From NCBI GenBank assembly GCA_024277025.1, contig JAJRWA010000042.1, forward strand, positions 1 through 44,101: 44,101 bases of DNA, read 5' to 3'. Positions 42,962 through 44,101 of the stretch are shown in pieces (position 1 is the stretch's first letter; each line of letters begins with the position of its first letter). Under the pieces are notes generated by a model that saw only the letters and a list, made by a program, of their open reading frames with translations, was not told the origin of the DNA and made no database searches. This DNA comes from Candidatus Krumholzibacteriota bacterium. Lineage in GTDB: Bacteria; Krumholzibacteriota; Krumholzibacteriia; LZORAL124-64-63. Both the position numbers and the translations under genes were made by a program.

Positions 42962-43831
42962 ATGCTGGCATTCCTGGCCCAAACAGACGCGGCACAGGCC
43001 GTGACCAACCCCGATGTCGTGGCGAACCTGATGAATTTCCTGAAGACCGAGGGGCCGGGCCTTGGCCTCAAGATCATCGGCGCCATCGTTATTCTACTGA
43101 TCGGTCGGATGATCTCCGGCGCGGTGCGCAAGGGTGTGCGCAAGGTGATGCTGGCCCGCGGCATGGATGCCAGCCTGACCGGTTTCGTCGCCAGCCTGGC
43201 CTACTTCGCGCTGATGACCTTCACCGTGATCGCGACCGTGGGGCAGTTCGGCGTGCAGACCGCCAGCTTCGTCGCCATCCTCGGTGCCGCCGGATTCGCG
43301 ATCGGCATGGCGCTGCAGGGCACGTTGGCCAATTTCGCGTCCGGCGTGATGATCCTGCTCTTTCGTCCCTTCACCACCGGTGATGTGATCGAGGCTGCCG
43401 GCATCAAGGGCAAGGTCGTGGATATCGCCATCTTCAGCACCACGATCAACACGCCCGACAACGTGCGCATCACCGTGCCCAACGGGCAACTCTACGGGGG
43501 CATCATCAAGAATTACAATGGCTACGACACACGTCGGGTCGACATGGTCATGGGTATCGGCTACGGCTCGGACATCGACAAGGCCATGGAGATACTGGCT
43601 GACCTGTGCGCCAAGGACAGCCGCATTCTGAAGGACCCCGAAGTGACGATAGCGGTGTCGGAGTTGGCCGACTCGAGCGTGAACATCATTGTGCGTCCCT
43701 GGGTGAGCAGCGCCGACTACTGGGGTGTTTTCTTTGATATGCAGAAGAACACCAAGCAAGCCTTTGATGCGGCGGGAATCGATATCCCGTTCCCGCAGAC
43801 GGTTGTGCACCTGAACAAAGTGGAAGCGTAA
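42962..43831 (+). CDS. mscS: small-conductance mechanosensitive channel, MscS family
   Basis: This 289-residue inner-membrane channel opens under membrane tension to release solutes during hypo-osmotic shock. Three helices occupy about residues 30-120. The pore helix AGFAIGMALQGTLANFASGV carries the Gly/Ala pattern of TM3, and ILLFRPFTTGDVIEAAGIKG starts the beta domain. NVRITVPNGQLYGGIIKNY and the C-terminal alpha/beta cage are also standard. The ATG at 42962 has GGAGGGAAA upstream; the frame is open to 42926. It has its own promoter. The symbol is by family; orthology with E. coli mscS is not tested. Confidence 0.93.
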   Translation: MLAFLAQTDAAQAVTNPDVVANLMNFLKTEGPGLGLKIIGAIVILLIGRMISGAVRKGVRKVMLARGMDASLTGFVASLAYFALMTFTVIATVGQFGVQTASFVAILGAAGFAIGMALQGTLANFASGVMILLFRPFTTGDVIEAAGIKGKVVDIAIFSTTINTPDNVRITVPNGQLYGGIIKNYNGYDTRRVDMVMGIGYGSDIDKAMEILADLCAKDSRILKDPEVTIAVSELADSSVNIIVRPWVSSADYWGVFFDMQKNTKQAFDAAGIDIPFPQTVVHLNKVEA

Positions 43832-43862
43832 ACTGTCCCAACTTCCGGGAGGATTTGAAGAC

Positions 43863-44101
43863 ATGCGAAGCAGCAAGCGATGGGGCGGGATCGTTCTCGC
43901 CCTGGTCATGGTCGCCGCCGGTACGATGCCGGCGGTGGCCCAGGACGACGAGGTGGCCAGGGGCTGGCAGAAGGAAATCAAGATCGGCCTGAACATCCTG
44001 CAGAGTTCCTACAGCAACAACTGGAACGGCGGAGACAAGGGCTCTGTCGTGTGGGCCGGCAATCTGGACGCACGTTTCGAGCGCCAGTTCTCCGAGACCA
44101 C
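43863..44101 (+). CDS. DUF3078-like exported protein, 5' part
   Basis: Only 79 codons are inside the window. Residues 1-26 form a signal peptide (IVLALVMVAAGTMPAVAQ), followed by GWQKEIKIGLNILQSSYSNN and WNGGDKGSVVW. This resembles the start of DUF3078, a family of outer-membrane barrel-like proteins in FCB bacteria with no assigned function. The start at 43863 follows the MscS stop by 31 bases with GGGAGG upstream, so it probably shares the transcript. Confidence 0.75.
   Translation, partial: MRSSKRWGGIVLALVMVAAGTMPAVAQDDEVARGWQKEIKIGLNILQSSYSNNWNGGDKGSVVWAGNLDARFERQFSET

Overview
The window reads as a contiguous piece of a GC-rich Gram-negative chromosome. Lipopolysaccharide-type glycosyltransferases, a POTRA/beta-barrel outer-membrane protein, an OmpA-family protein and lipoproteins show a two-membrane envelope. 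Two exported proteins end in an FPNPF-type FlgD-Ig-like tail, common in the FCB superphylum and related candidate phyla. With the Ser/Thr kinase-TolB propeller protein, the multihaem cytochrome and the DUF3078 protein, this suggests an uncultured FCB-like lineage (Krumholzibacteriota/Eisenbacteria type). The lineage is inference; there is no rRNA or ribosomal protein here to test it. No prophage, insertion sequence or CRISPR array is visible.

Layout. 1-3994: a CHRD-domain protein, an exported protein with one haem-binding CxxCH, and, facing them, a PA-domain metalloprotease-like protein with a small membrane-anchored partner. 4217-6893: gmd, facing a two-gene operon of a metallo-beta-lactamase-fold hydrolase and an alpha/beta hydrolase whose nucleophile serine is a glycine. 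7028-13869: a promoter, a TPR protein, a degenerate peptidase-MA-like protein, gltX, a holin-like/alkaline-phosphatase-superfamily membrane protein, then tRNA-Gln(CTG), tRNA-Glu(CTC) and a strong bidirectional terminator. 13890-19527 (minus strand): a Ser/Thr kinase with a beta-propeller, a fragment of a second such kinase, a six-haem cytochrome lipoprotein with a one-base frameshift in a homopolymer, and a lipoprotein with a ZU5-like and a permuted papain-like domain.

19722-30422: a 735-residue fusion of four CDGSH modules, a ferredoxin-like module and a glutamate-synthase FMN domain; the potassium transporter kup; a signal-peptide-bearing nucleoside deaminase followed by an ELIC-like pentameric ligand-gated channel; a hybrid histidine kinase; two alkaline-phosphatase-superfamily enzymes; and trxA. 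30531-36409: a PAS/sigma-54 activator preceded by an array of CAAC/GTTG inverted half-sites, a small membrane protein, a 110-bp nested inverted repeat filling the gap to pepT, and a divergent OPT oligopeptide transporter. 36448-44101: an envelope run of a YchJ-like SEC-C protein, a POTRA/barrel protein, a quinone-oxidoreductase-like enzyme, two overlapping LPS-type glycosyltransferases, an OmpA-family protein, an MscS channel and the start of a DUF3078 protein.

The best candidates for something undescribed are the CDGSH x4/ferredoxin/glutamate-synthase fusion, the exported deaminase with the ELIC-like channel, the operator array before the sigma-54 activator, and the 110-bp inverted repeat. 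Most other genes are recognisable families, several with a changed or missing catalytic residue.
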